From assembly GCA_035637315.1 (NCBI GenBank), contig DASPXK010000315.1, forward strand, positions 1 to 8,888: a stretch of DNA of 8,888 nucleotides, in the 5' to 3' direction. Both the position numbers and the translations under genes were made by a program. Shown here piece by piece: positions 1-6,643 of the stretch. How positions within the stretch are numbered: the first letter of the stretch is position 1; each line of letters opens with the position of its first letter. The DNA comes from DASPXK01 sp035637315. GTDB lineage: Bacteria > Chloroflexota > UBA6077 > JACCZL01. Under the pieces are notes generated by a model. That model saw only the letters and a program-made list of their open reading frames with translations, was not told where the DNA came from and made no database searches.

Positions 1-252
1 CTCGGCCTTCACGCGTTCGACGAGCGCCTCGACCTGGCTTCTGGAAGTTACGTCGGTCGGCACATACATCGCCCGACCTCCGCGCCCGACGATCGCTCCA
101 GCCGTCTCCGCACCGTCGATGACGTCGGCCACCACGACGGCGGCGCCCTCGCGAGCCAACGCCAGGCAGATGGCTTGGCCGATGCCGCGGGCGCCACCCG
201 TCACTATCGCGACCCGGCCCTTCAGGTCGATTTTGCCGCTGACCTCCGTCAC
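1..252 (-). CDS. Short-chain dehydrogenase/reductase, N-terminal part (runs off left edge)
   Basis: Partial SDR-family oxidoreductase; the first 84 residues are visible and the rest lies beyond base 1. The Rossmann cofactor motif TGGARGIG sits at residues 18-25. An Asp (D43) ends the second beta strand in the segment VVVADV, which in classical SDRs usually favours NAD(H) over NADP(H). A second conserved Asp (D67, in PTDVTS) normally contacts the adenine ring. The catalytic Ser-Tyr-Lys residues are outside the window, so activity cannot be judged. The GTG start at 252 overlaps the ligase stop codon as GTGA, indicating translational coupling; only a weak Shine-Dalgarno-like GAGTGGG lies 8 nt upstream. 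With the upstream acyl-CoA ligase it probably forms an operon oxidising a hydroxy- or keto-acid derivative. The exact substrate cannot be read from the sequence. Confidence 0.9.
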   Translation of the reverse strand, partial: MTEVSGKIDLKGRVAIVTGGARGIGQAICLALAREGAAVVVADVIDGAETAGAIVGRGGRAMYVPTDVTSRSQVEALVERVKAE

Positions 253-1850
253 CGCTGCGGCCCACTCAAGCTCCCGGCTGCCACGCGATCGAAACAGCCG
301 CTGGTCAGGTCTTCGCGCTCAGTCTTCAGTACCTGCTTCTGGACCTTCTCGGTTGGGGTTCTCGGGAACGCGTCGCGATACTCCAGATAACGAGGTACCT
401 TGAAATAGGCAAGCCGGTCGGCGCACCAGGAGAGCAGCGCCGCGGGCGGGTCGCTTTGCGGGGTGTGCCCGGGTCGCAGGATCACGTATGCCTTGACCTC
501 CTCCTCACGGACCGGATCAGGGACTGGAATGACCGCCACGTCCAGCACCGCAGGGTGGGCTCTCAGGACGGCCTCGACCTCCGACGAGGAGACGTTCTCG
601 CCGCTGCGGCGGACGATGTCCTTCTTGCGGTCCACGAAGTAGAACCACCCGTCGCGGTCGGCGGTTACGTAGTCGCCGGTGTGGAACCAGCCACCCCGCC
701 ACGCTTCGGCGGTCGCCTCGGGGTTCTTGAGATATTCGCGCATGAAGCCACGGCCGCGGCGGGCGGGATCCGAGCCACGCAGGACCAGCTCGCCCACCTG
801 GCCGGGCGGTACGTCGCGATCGTCATCATCCACGGCCCGCGCCTCGTACTCCGGGAACACCTGGCAGAAGCAGCGTTTACCAACCCGGCGATCTCCACCT
901 GGCGAACAGCAGAAGTTCAGGCCCACCTCGGTCATGCCGAACACCTCGAGCAGCTCGCAGTTGAAGCGCCGCTCGAAGCTGGTGTGCAGATCGGGCGGCA
1001 CCCCGGCCCCGATCCCGAACCTGGCCGGCTGCTCCGCGTCGCCGGGCTGTTCGGGCAGTCCCATCAACATGGCCGGCATGACGCCCAGATAGTGGAAGAC
1101 CGTCGGCTTGGTCCTGCGGACCTCCTCCCACCAGGTGGTCGGGTGGAAGCGGTCGAGCAGGACTTGGCTTCCTCCCACCATGAGCGTGCCCATGGTCGAC
1201 AGGATCTGCGGGTTCATGTGAAAGAGCGGGAGCGGGGTCAGGACACGGTCCTCCGCGGTCAACCGTAGGGCCCGCGTGTAGACTCGCGCGGCGAGCAGGT
1301 AGTAGCTGTGGTCCTCGACACATCCCTTCGGGTCTCCAGTCGTGCCCGACGTGTACAGCACCGCTGCCTCGTCATCCTCGGCCAGCGGGATCGCCACGGG
1401 CTTATTGCTGGCCATAGACAGCATCGCCTCGTAGCCTGGCTCGGCCTCCTCAGCCGAGCCGCAGACCAGGATTCCGTGGTCCAGCCTGGGACAGACCGCG
1501 GCTGCCTCCCTGGCGACGTCGAGGTAGCAGGCATCCACCACGAGCATCCGAGACTCGGAATGGTCGATCACGTAGCGGGCCTCGCGAGCACGAAACGCCG
1601 TGTTGACCGGGACCATCGAGGCGCCCAGGGTGTTGAGCCCAAACCAGCACTCCAGGAAGTGCGGTCCGTTTGCCAGCATCAGGCTGACCCGGTCGCCCTT
1701 GGCGATGCCCAGGCCGCGAAACATGTTGGCGGCGCGGTCTATCCGGGACCGAAGCTCGGCGTACGTTATCGACTGGTCTTGGAACAGGAGATACGGCTTG
1801 TTCGGCGCCCGCGCGACAGCGCTATCGAGCACTTCGCGAATCGTCCGCAT
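249..1850 (-). CDS. Class I adenylate-forming acyl-CoA ligase (CaiC/fatty-acyl-CoA synthetase-like)
   Basis: A 533-residue AMP-dependent ligase that should activate a carboxylic acid to an acyl-adenylate and then to its CoA thioester. The family motifs occur in order: P-loop TSGTTGDPKG (167-176), FGMTEVG (304-310), HTGDY (390-394), the hinge DRKKDIVRRSGENVS (407-421), and the C-terminal RTPTEKVQK with the adenylation lysine K502. Length and motifs fit a complete, active enzyme. The overall look (a start like MRTIREVLDSAV and the RTPTEKVQK ending) resembles crotonobetaine/carnitine-CoA ligase-like proteins, but the substrate is unassigned. The frame is open to a TTG at 1877; ATG 1850 is preferred because GGGAGA lies 11 nt upstream and the predicted transcription start falls near 1870, which would exclude the TTG. 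The stop codon overlaps the SDR start by 4 bases. The gene diverges from the sigma-factor gene. Confidence 0.93.
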   Translation of the reverse strand: MRTIREVLDSAVARAPNKPYLLFQDQSITYAELRSRIDRAANMFRGLGIAKGDRVSLMLANGPHFLECWFGLNTLGASMVPVNTAFRAREARYVIDHSESRMLVVDACYLDVAREAAAVCPRLDHGILVCGSAEEAEPGYEAMLSMASNKPVAIPLAEDDEAAVLYTSGTTGDPKGCVEDHSYYLLAARVYTRALRLTAEDRVLTPLPLFHMNPQILSTMGTLMVGGSQVLLDRFHPTTWWEEVRRTKPTVFHYLGVMPAMLMGLPEQPGDAEQPARFGIGAGVPPDLHTSFERRFNCELLEVFGMTEVGLNFCCSPGGDRRVGKRCFCQVFPEYEARAVDDDDRDVPPGQVGELVLRGSDPARRGRGFMREYLKNPEATAEAWRGGWFHTGDYVTADRDGWFYFVDRKKDIVRRSGENVSSSEVEAVLRAHPAVLDVAVIPVPDPVREEEVKAYVILRPGHTPQSDPPAALLSWCADRLAYFKVPRYLEYRDAFPRTPTEKVQKQVLKTEREDLTSGCFDRVAAGSLSGPQR

Positions 1851-1864
1851 TGCTGTGCTCGTCT

Positions 1865-1874
1865 CCCAATTGGG
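1865..1874. promoter_or_regulatory. Perfect 10-bp palindrome CCCAATTGGG in the divergent promoter gap
   Basis: The palindrome covers the predicted ligase transcription start and most of the sigma-gene -35 box. It overlaps a second inverted repeat, ATTG-GG-CAAT (1869-1878). A dimeric regulator bound here would affect both promoters. No known operator consensus is recognised, and a 10-bp palindrome can arise by chance, so this is only a candidate. Confidence 0.3.
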
Positions 1875-1898
1875 CAATATCCTATTTCATGCTACCCT
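1870..1898 (+). promoter_or_regulatory. Predicted promoter of the sigma-factor gene (extended -10, leaderless start)
   Basis: TTGGGC (1870-1875) and TACCCT (1893-1898) are separated by exactly 17 bp, and TG at 1890-1891 makes an extended -10 element. The expected start point, about 7 nt beyond the -10, coincides with the GTG start codon at 1905. No Shine-Dalgarno sequence precedes that GTG, so a leaderless mRNA is the simplest reading. The hexamers are imperfect matches. The site could instead be read by the encoded sigma factor itself. Confidence 0.45.
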
Positions 1899-1903
1899 GT
1901 CAA
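1876..1903 (-). promoter_or_regulatory. Predicted housekeeping promoter of the acyl-CoA ligase operon
   Basis: On the minus strand a perfect TTGACA (1903-1898) is followed, after 16 bp, by GATATT (1881-1876), a 4/6 match to TATAAT. Transcription would start near the A at 1870, giving a 20-nt leader that carries the Shine-Dalgarno-like GGGAGA (1867-1862) before ATG 1850. Its -35 box lies over the transcription-start region of the divergent sigma-factor promoter. The assignment is by consensus matching only. Confidence 0.6.
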
Positions 1904-1904
1904 T

Positions 1905-2513
1905 GTGGGCACTCAGCGCCGTTCAAAGGCGCCCCCCGATAACGCGCTGATAGGCGCCTGTCTGCGGGGTGACGGCGAGGCTTGGGAGCGGCTGGTCGAC
2001 CGTTATTCGGGGCTAGTCTATTCCGTCATTCGGAAGTACGGTCTCGACGAGGACGAGGTCGGCGACACGTTCCAGGCGGTCTGGGTGGCGCTCTGGGAAG
2101 AGCTGGACGGCCTGCGCGACCGGGGCCGGGTGGCGCCTTGGCTGATGACCGTGGCGGGAAGACTCGCCTGGCAGGCCGGCAGGCATCGATGGCGTTGGGC
2201 CGAAGCTCAGCGGGCGCAAGCGCGGCTGGCCAACGCCAGCGACGGGCAGCCGGCTCTCGACGATGTCGTTCTCGCGTGGGAGCGTCAGGAGGAAGTGCGG
2301 GCTGCGCTCGCCGAGGTCTCACCCCGCTGCCGCATGCTGGTGGGGGCGCTCTTCTATGATCCCGCGGTACCCAGCTACGCCGAGATCGCGAGCCGGCTGG
2401 GCTGCTCGGAGAACACGATCGGTGCACTTCGGGGACGCTGTTTTCGCGAGCTGCGCGCCGCCCTGGCAAGACGGGCCAGGCGGCAGGGTGAGCAGTCTGC
2501 ACGGCGGCTTTGA
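1905..2513 (+). CDS. Sigma-70 family (ECF-like) RNA polymerase sigma factor
   Basis: A 202-residue sigma factor with two domains. Region 2 spans about residues 13-95 and includes DTFQAVWVALWEEL (54-67), the usual core-binding and -10-reading helices. Region 4 spans about 128-190 and has a helix-turn-helix around SYAEIASRLGCSENTIGAL (157-175) that would read a -35 element. There is no region 1.1 or 3, as in ECF sigma factors, and no membrane segment. The frame is open far upstream, but that part is antisense to the ligase. GTG 1905 is chosen because it lies 54 bp from the ligase start, gives a normal ECF length and falls at the expected transcription start. It heads a cassette with two small paralogues and a TPR-CHAT protein, suggesting that they control its activity or that it drives their expression. 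A classical zinc-binding anti-sigma factor (HxxxCxxC) is not visible in the window. Confidence 0.88.
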   Translation: MGTQRRSKAPPDNALIGACLRGDGEAWERLVDRYSGLVYSVIRKYGLDEDEVGDTFQAVWVALWEELDGLRDRGRVAPWLMTVAGRLAWQAGRHRWRWAEAQRAQARLANASDGQPALDDVVLAWERQEEVRAALAEVSPRCRMLVGALFYDPAVPSYAEIASRLGCSENTIGALRGRCFRELRAALARRARRQGEQSARRL

Positions 2514-2545
2514 TTTCTCCACACTGTATGCGTGTGAGGACTAAT

Positions 2546-2563
2546 ATGAGTGCCGCGCGGTGA
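2546..2563 (+). other. Possible five-codon minigene (MSAAR) with its own ribosome binding site
   Basis: ATG at 2546 has GAGGA (2536-2540) at an ideal 5-nt spacing but opens only five codons before TGA (2561-2563). The TGA overlaps a GTG at 2560 as GTGA. That GTG is in frame with the next gene and would extend it by nine residues. This could be a leader peptide feeding ribosomes to the next gene, or the scar of a truncated start. It is short enough to be chance. Confidence 0.25.
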
Positions 2564-2586
2564 GGCGGCCGCTCCGAGGAGCCGAG

Positions 2587-3021
2587 ATGTCAGCCTCCGT
2601 CGCCGGAAGTGGTCTTGTTGCGCACCTGATTCATGACACGCGCGCCATGCTCCCACTGGCGGGTGTTCGGAACATCAAGCCGAGGGCGCGGCGGCTGCTC
2701 TTCGCGGCCGAAGAGTTCGAGGTGGTCCTGCAGATATCGCCCGAGCGCTCGGCCAATCGACTGCGAGTCATGGGCCAGGTCACGGCCGTTGGGGCGCCGG
2801 TCGTGGGGGCAGTCGTTCGGATTTGTAGCTTCGATCGGTTCGCCGAACAGGTCTCCGACGAGAACGGAGAGTTCCGGATCGGCGATCTGCCCCGCGGTGC
2901 GTACTGGCTGGAGATCGCCACGGGTGGCAGGCTTATCGAGTTCTCGACGCTCGACCTCGAGGCCGGCCCAACGAGATGGATGAATCTGCACGGGCGCGGG
3001 ACCCCAGACGCACTTAGATAG
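2587..3021 (+). CDS. Small soluble protein with transthyretin/carboxypeptidase-regulatory-like core (paralogue 1, short form)
   Basis: A 144-residue protein of unassigned function. Residues about 55-123 look like a small beta-sandwich of the carboxypeptidase-regulatory/transthyretin type: a GQV strand, APVVGAVVRI, then DENGEFRIGDLPRGAYWLEI (91-110), the usual 'D.nG.f.i..lp.G.Y.l.i' signature. A basic N-terminal part (11-37, including DTRA and KPRARRLLF) is shared with the next gene. Residues 11-124 match residues 68-181 of that protein without gaps, 57 of 114 identical by hand count. It lacks the acidic N-terminal extension of its paralogue and has a short unique tail. No signal peptide or membrane segment is seen, unlike most exported members of this fold. 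ATG 2587 is chosen because GAGGAG (2576-2581) lies 5 nt upstream; GTG 2560 is the alternative. It lies 73 bp after the sigma gene. Candidate sigma partner or CHAT substrate, by context only. Confidence 0.82.
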   Translation: MSASVAGSGLVAHLIHDTRAMLPLAGVRNIKPRARRLLFAAEEFEVVLQISPERSANRLRVMGQVTAVGAPVVGAVVRICSFDRFAEQVSDENGEFRIGDLPRGAYWLEIATGGRLIEFSTLDLEAGPTRWMNLHGRGTPDALR

Positions 3022-3095
3022 CGGGCGTGAGGATCGTCTGCCACGCCTGATCCTCCGCTGGCGGGGCAAGCGCAGGCGGCGAGTTGGGAGGGCGA

Positions 3096-3650
3096 ATGGA
3101 TATGCGGGACCAGCAGCCACCGCGACTCTTCCAGGAGCTATCGGAGGGCGGGCTCGACGACGACTCGCTTGCAACCCTAGAGGAATGGTTCGTCGCCAGC
3201 GGACTGGAAACGCCACCCGAGGAGGCGGTGGCGCGAGCGCGGCGGATCAGTCGACAACGACGGCCGCCGGGGCCGGAATCGCCGCTCCGCCGCCTTGTGG
3301 CACGCCTGATCTTCGACACGCGCGCTCAGCCACTGCCGGCCGGAGTCCGGACCAGCGCCCCGCGAGCGCGCCGAATGCTCTTCACGACAGACGGCTACGA
3401 TGTCGTCGTCCAGATCGTTCCAGAGAAATCGCCCACGCATGTGAAGATCTTCGGCCAGATCCTGGCCGGTGGCACGCCGGTCTCAGGGGCCGCCGTCCGC
3501 GTTGGCAGGGTCGACAACGTGCTGGAGTTGGTTACGGATCCTGACGGCGAGTTCAGGCTGGCCGAGCTGCCCAAGGGCCTCTACTGGATGGAGGTCACGG
3601 CTGCCGACGAGCTGATCGAGCTGTCGACTCTTGGCCTCGCGGACGACTGA
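3096..3650 (+). CDS. Small soluble protein with acidic N-terminal extension and transthyretin-like core (paralogue 2, long form)
   Basis: A 184-residue paralogue of the preceding gene. Residues 1-48 form an extra acidic, probably helical region (for example LDDDSLATLEEWFVASGL, 20-37), followed by an Arg/Pro-rich linker (about 48-67, RRISRQRRPPGPESPLRR). The shared part begins at about 68 and contains LIFDTRA, APRARRMLF and the beta-sandwich signature DPDGEFRLAELPKGLYWMEV (148-167). It has no signal peptide or membrane helix, so it is probably cytosolic. GGAGG (3087-3091) precedes ATG 3096 by 4 nt; ATG 3102 at 10 nt is equally possible. The stop codon directly abuts the TPR-CHAT start, so the two are probably translated together. 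An extra helical head plus exposed basic linker would suit a sigma-binding or protease-cleaved adaptor, but this is inference; no characterised family is recognised for the head. Confidence 0.85.
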   Translation: MDMRDQQPPRLFQELSEGGLDDDSLATLEEWFVASGLETPPEEAVARARRISRQRRPPGPESPLRRLVARLIFDTRAQPLPAGVRTSAPRARRMLFTTDGYDVVVQIVPEKSPTHVKIFGQILAGGTPVSGAAVRVGRVDNVLELVTDPDGEFRLAELPKGLYWMEVTAADELIELSTLGLADD

Positions 3651-6470
3651 GTGGCGCGTAAAGCGTCGCCAACCGGATCGCGAAAAATCGATCGGTCGGA
3701 GCAGCAGGCCACCCACTGGGAGCAGCTGGCCGCCGAGATCGACAGGCAGAACAGGTCCGACCCGCGCTCGTCCCTGGCGATAGCCGAGCGGTGGGTGGCG
3801 GACGAGCGGGCGAGCGGCTCGGCGGAGGGCTGCGCGCGGGCACTTCGCGCGCATGCCCACGCTCTGCGCTTCCTGGGCATGTACGAGACGGCGGTCGCAC
3901 AGTACGACGACGCCGAGGCCCGCTTCCAGGCTCTCCGGCTCGAGGCCGAGGCGGCCGGCACCCGGATCGGCCACGTCACCGCCCTCCGTCTGCTGGGCCG
4001 CTATCAGGAGGCGGTCGACCTGGCCCAACAGACTCGTGCCTATTTTCTCGACCGCGGCGACCAGCTGCAGGCGGCCAAGCAGGCCATGAACCTGGGCACA
4101 ATCTATCGGCCGATGGGCCGGCTGACGAGCGCGCTGCGCTCGTATCGTGAAGCGCGAGCCGTCTTCCGTCGCCTGGGCGAGCGCTCGTTTCTGGCCGACG
4201 TCGAGCAAAACCTGGGCAATGTCCTAAAAGACCTCGGGCGCTACGAACAGGCGCTCGGCCGCCTGCGGGCGGCCGAGAGGATCCGTCGTTCGCTCGGACT
4301 ACGGAGTGAGGTCGCGCGCGTATTGCAGAACATCGGCGCGCTCTCCTTCCAGCGTGGTGACTACGGCCAGGCCCTACAGGTCTTGGCTGACGCGAGGAGC
4401 ATTTACGAGTCAGTCAGCGTCGGGCGAGGAGCTACCGAGGTCGATGTCGACCTCCTGCGGACGTGTATCGCGCTCAACCTGCGTGAGGAGTCGCGCGCGG
4501 TCGCGAACCGAGCGATCGCCGGACTGCGAGCGCTCGAGATGCCGTTTGAGCTCGCACAGGCACTGCTGTCGGCCGGCATGCTGGCCGAAGCGTCAGGCGA
4601 TCCGGATGAGGCCCGCCAACGGACGGACGAGGCCCGCCAGGTGTTCGTTCGAACGAGCAGCCGGGTGTGGGAATCGATCGCCCGTCTACAGGCGGCACGC
4701 CTGGTCATGGGAGGCGGCGAGCCCGTCGAGATGCGGACAGCCCTCCGCCACTGTCAAGCCGCCACGCGCCGCCTGCAGGTCGCAGGCGCATTGGACCACG
4801 CCGCGATCGGCCAGCTCGTCGAGGGCGGCCTGTTGGCCCGACTTGACGCTCCAACGGAGGCGATGAAGTGCTTTGGCCTCGTGCTCGAGGCGGGAACGGC
4901 CCTGGGAGCCAGCCACCTGCTGTACCAGGCCCACGCGGCGATCGCCCGACTGCACGAGCAGACCGCCCCCGAGACCGCCATCGCCAGTTATCGCCTGGCG
5001 ATCGACCATCTCGAGGCGGTAAGGGCCCGCGCTCGAGCCGACGACCTCAAGGTCTCGTTCCTGGCCGACAAGGCCGATCTGTACGAGCGCATTGTGGGCT
5101 TGCTCATCGCTCGAGCGACGAGCTCGGCCGCGGCGGAGGAAGCGTTCACCTTCGTCGAGCGAGCAAAGTCGCGTACCCTGCTCGAGGAAGTGCTTGCCGC
5201 GCCGACCGCCATGCCGCGCGGCCGACAGACTCGACTCGGCAGACTCGCGCGTCGCGTCCGAGACTTGGGCGCCCGCTTGAACACCGCCTACACGTTGGCG
5301 TACGGCGCCAATGAGGTCCCGACCCAGGACGGCGTAGCGCGATCGGCGCACGCCGAGCTGGTCACCCATTTGGAGGACGAGTTTGCCCGCGCCACGCGCG
5401 AAGTGCAGCTTGCGGCTCGGGCAGAGCTGCCCACCCCGCCCACGGCTGGTCCTACGGACGAAGCGCTTCCAACCGGTGCGGCGCTACTGGAGTTCTATGC
5501 CGTCGACGGCGAGCTGATCGCGTTCACCAGGACCGATCAGGGGCTCCGCCTACGCCGACTCGGCACCGTAGCGGAGGCCGCCCAACTGGCCGATCGACTC
5601 AATTTCCATCTCGGCAAAGGCGCCTTCGGCTCGGCGTACATGTGGGCCAACCTCGACAGCCTGCGGAACGGGATCAATAGCTGCCTCCGCGCGCTTTGGC
5701 AAGCGTTGGTGGCGCCGCTCGAGGCAGACCTGGCGGGCGTCGAGCGGCTGGTGGTCGTGCCGCACGGCCCACTCCACGGCCTTCCCTTCCACGCCTTTCA
5801 TGACGGCAGCCAGTATCTCGCGGAACGATTCACTGTCAGCTACGCTCCGAGCGCGGCTGTGTTCCAACGTTGTCTAAGGGCATCCGTTCCGCCGGGCGGC
5901 CGCGCCCTCGCGCTGGCGATCGAGGACCCCCGCCTGCCCTGGGCCGGGCGTGAGATCGAGACCGTCACGCGGGCCTGGCCGAATGGAAGACTCCTGTCTG
6001 GTGAGCGAGCGACTATCCGAGCGCTCAAGCGACGGGCCGGCAGCTTCGACGTGCTGCACCTGGCGACGCACGCCGTCTTCCGGGCCGACAACCCCAGCTT
6101 CTCCTGCGTCAAGCTAAGCGATGGCTGGCTCACCGTAGCGGACCTCGGCGAGCTAGCCCGGGGCGCTCAGCTGGTCACTCTATCGGCGTGTGAGACAGGG
6201 CTCAGCGGTCTGGCTGTGGGTGATGAAGTCCTCGGACTGACCCGCGCCATCCTGGGGGCTGGCTGCACGACGATCGTGGCGAGCCTCTGGCCGGTCAACG
6301 ACGAAACGACTGCCACATTGATGGAGGGTTTTTACAGCCGCGTGCGAGGCGGAGCGGAGCCTGCTGAGGCGCTGCGGGGGGCGATGCTCGACCTGCGCGC
6401 GGCCGCCGATCATCCCTTCTTCTGGGCTCCGTTCATGGTGGTAGGGGCAGGGCGCGGACACCTGGGCTAA
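3651..6470 (+). CDS. TPR-CHAT protein, caspase-like cysteine peptidase
   Basis: A 939-residue cytosolic protein. Residues about 40-470 form helical tetratricopeptide repeats with a period near 39-40, clearest at 139-176, 178-216 and 218-256 (MNLGTIYRPMGRLTSALRSY; QNLGNVLKDLGRYEQAL; QNIGALSFQRGDYGQAL). A helical connector (about 440-600) includes FVERAKSRTLLEE, typical of this family. The CHAT domain occupies about 610-935, with VVVPHGPLHGLPFHAF, the catalytic histidine H807 in HLATHAVF and the catalytic cysteine C847 in LVTLSACETGL, then ASLWPVNDETT and HPFFWAPFMVVGAG. Both dyad residues are present, so an active peptidase is likely; it is a member of the caspase-like clan CD. The residue after the histidine is Ala where Gly is usual. 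The GTG start lies immediately after the preceding TGA with no Shine-Dalgarno, implying re-initiating ribosomes. The repeats probably sense a partner that switches the peptidase on, and the upstream paralogues are the obvious candidate substrates. Confidence 0.93.
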   Translation: MARKASPTGSRKIDRSEQQATHWEQLAAEIDRQNRSDPRSSLAIAERWVADERASGSAEGCARALRAHAHALRFLGMYETAVAQYDDAEARFQALRLEAEAAGTRIGHVTALRLLGRYQEAVDLAQQTRAYFLDRGDQLQAAKQAMNLGTIYRPMGRLTSALRSYREARAVFRRLGERSFLADVEQNLGNVLKDLGRYEQALGRLRAAERIRRSLGLRSEVARVLQNIGALSFQRGDYGQALQVLADARSIYESVSVGRGATEVDVDLLRTCIALNLREESRAVANRAIAGLRALEMPFELAQALLSAGMLAEASGDPDEARQRTDEARQVFVRTSSRVWESIARLQAARLVMGGGEPVEMRTALRHCQAATRRLQVAGALDHAAIGQLVEGGLLARLDAPTEAMKCFGLVLEAGTALGASHLLYQAHAAIARLHEQTAPETAIASYRLAIDHLEAVRARARADDLKVSFLADKADLYERIVGLLIARATSSAAAEEAFTFVERAKSRTLLEEVLAAPTAMPRGRQTRLGRLARRVRDLGARLNTAYTLAYGANEVPTQDGVARSAHAELVTHLEDEFARATREVQLAARAELPTPPTAGPTDEALPTGAALLEFYAVDGELIAFTRTDQGLRLRRLGTVAEAAQLADRLNFHLGKGAFGSAYMWANLDSLRNGINSCLRALWQALVAPLEADLAGVERLVVVPHGPLHGLPFHAFHDGSQYLAERFTVSYAPSAAVFQRCLRASVPPGGRALALAIEDPRLPWAGREIETVTRAWPNGRLLSGERATIRALKRRAGSFDVLHLATHAVFRADNPSFSCVKLSDGWLTVADLGELARGAQLVTLSACETGLSGLAVGDEVLGLTRAILGAGCTTIVASLWPVNDETTATLMEGFYSRVRGGAEPAEALRGAMLDLRAAADHPFFWAPFMVVGAGRGHLG

Positions 6471-6495
6471 GCAGCTCGGGAGATTAAGAGAGCCT

Positions 6496-6524
6496 GGCGC
6501 GGGCGTGTGGGGCACGCCGGCGCT
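6496..6524 (+). terminator. GC-rich hairpin after the TPR-CHAT gene, possible terminator
   Basis: GGCGTG (6502-6507) pairs with CACGCC (6513-6518) around a 5-nt loop. Beyond one mismatch the arms extend through GCGC (6497-6500 with 6520-6523). It begins 26 nt after the CHAT stop codon. No T-run follows, so it would be a tailless terminator or simply an mRNA-end stabiliser. Confidence 0.35.
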
Positions 6525-6576
6525 CGCATGGTCCCTGGCGCCGGATCGGCAGCAGCAAAGAGCGGCCTGGCTGCGC

Positions 6577-6605
6577 GTGACTGTAGTCTTGGACGTGCTT
6601 ACCCT
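6577..6605 (+). promoter_or_regulatory. Weak candidate promoter upstream of the small secreted protein
   Basis: GTGACT (6577-6582, 4/6 to TTGACA) lies 17 bp before TACCCT (6600-6605). The same TACCCT -10-like hexamer, preceded by a similar TGCT context, occurs in the predicted sigma-gene promoter. This would give a leader of roughly 105 nt. Evidence is thin; two similar hexamers can occur by chance. Confidence 0.22.
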
Positions 6606-6643
6606 CCTGGCTGCAATTCTGCGTCGTGCCGTCCCTTTTAGCT

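Noticed and set aside
456..1268. Long plus-strand open frame (270 codons) antisense to the acyl-CoA ligase
   Set aside because: The minus-strand frame carries all adenylate-forming ligase motifs. The plus frame has no recognisable domain and is a typical GC-rich antisense shadow.
1308..1904. Upstream extension of the sigma-factor frame (about 199 extra residues)
   Set aside because: It is antisense to the ligase, has no sigma-like content and would give an abnormal length; the promoter and GTG 1905 fit much better.
3042..3052. 11-base match (CACGCCTGATC) between the inter-paralogue gap and the second paralogue near 3300
   Set aside because: Several 11-base matches are expected by chance in a window this size, and the gap copy is not in the frame of the following gene, so it is not good evidence of a gene remnant.
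2590..3216. Minus-strand open frame of 208 codons opposite the first small paralogue
   Set aside because: The plus-strand protein has a paralogue with matching sequence and a good ribosome site; the antisense frame has neither.
3483..4208. Minus-strand open frame of 241 codons opposite the TPR-CHAT start
   Set aside because: It spans the junction of two confidently assigned plus-strand genes and shows no domain signature.
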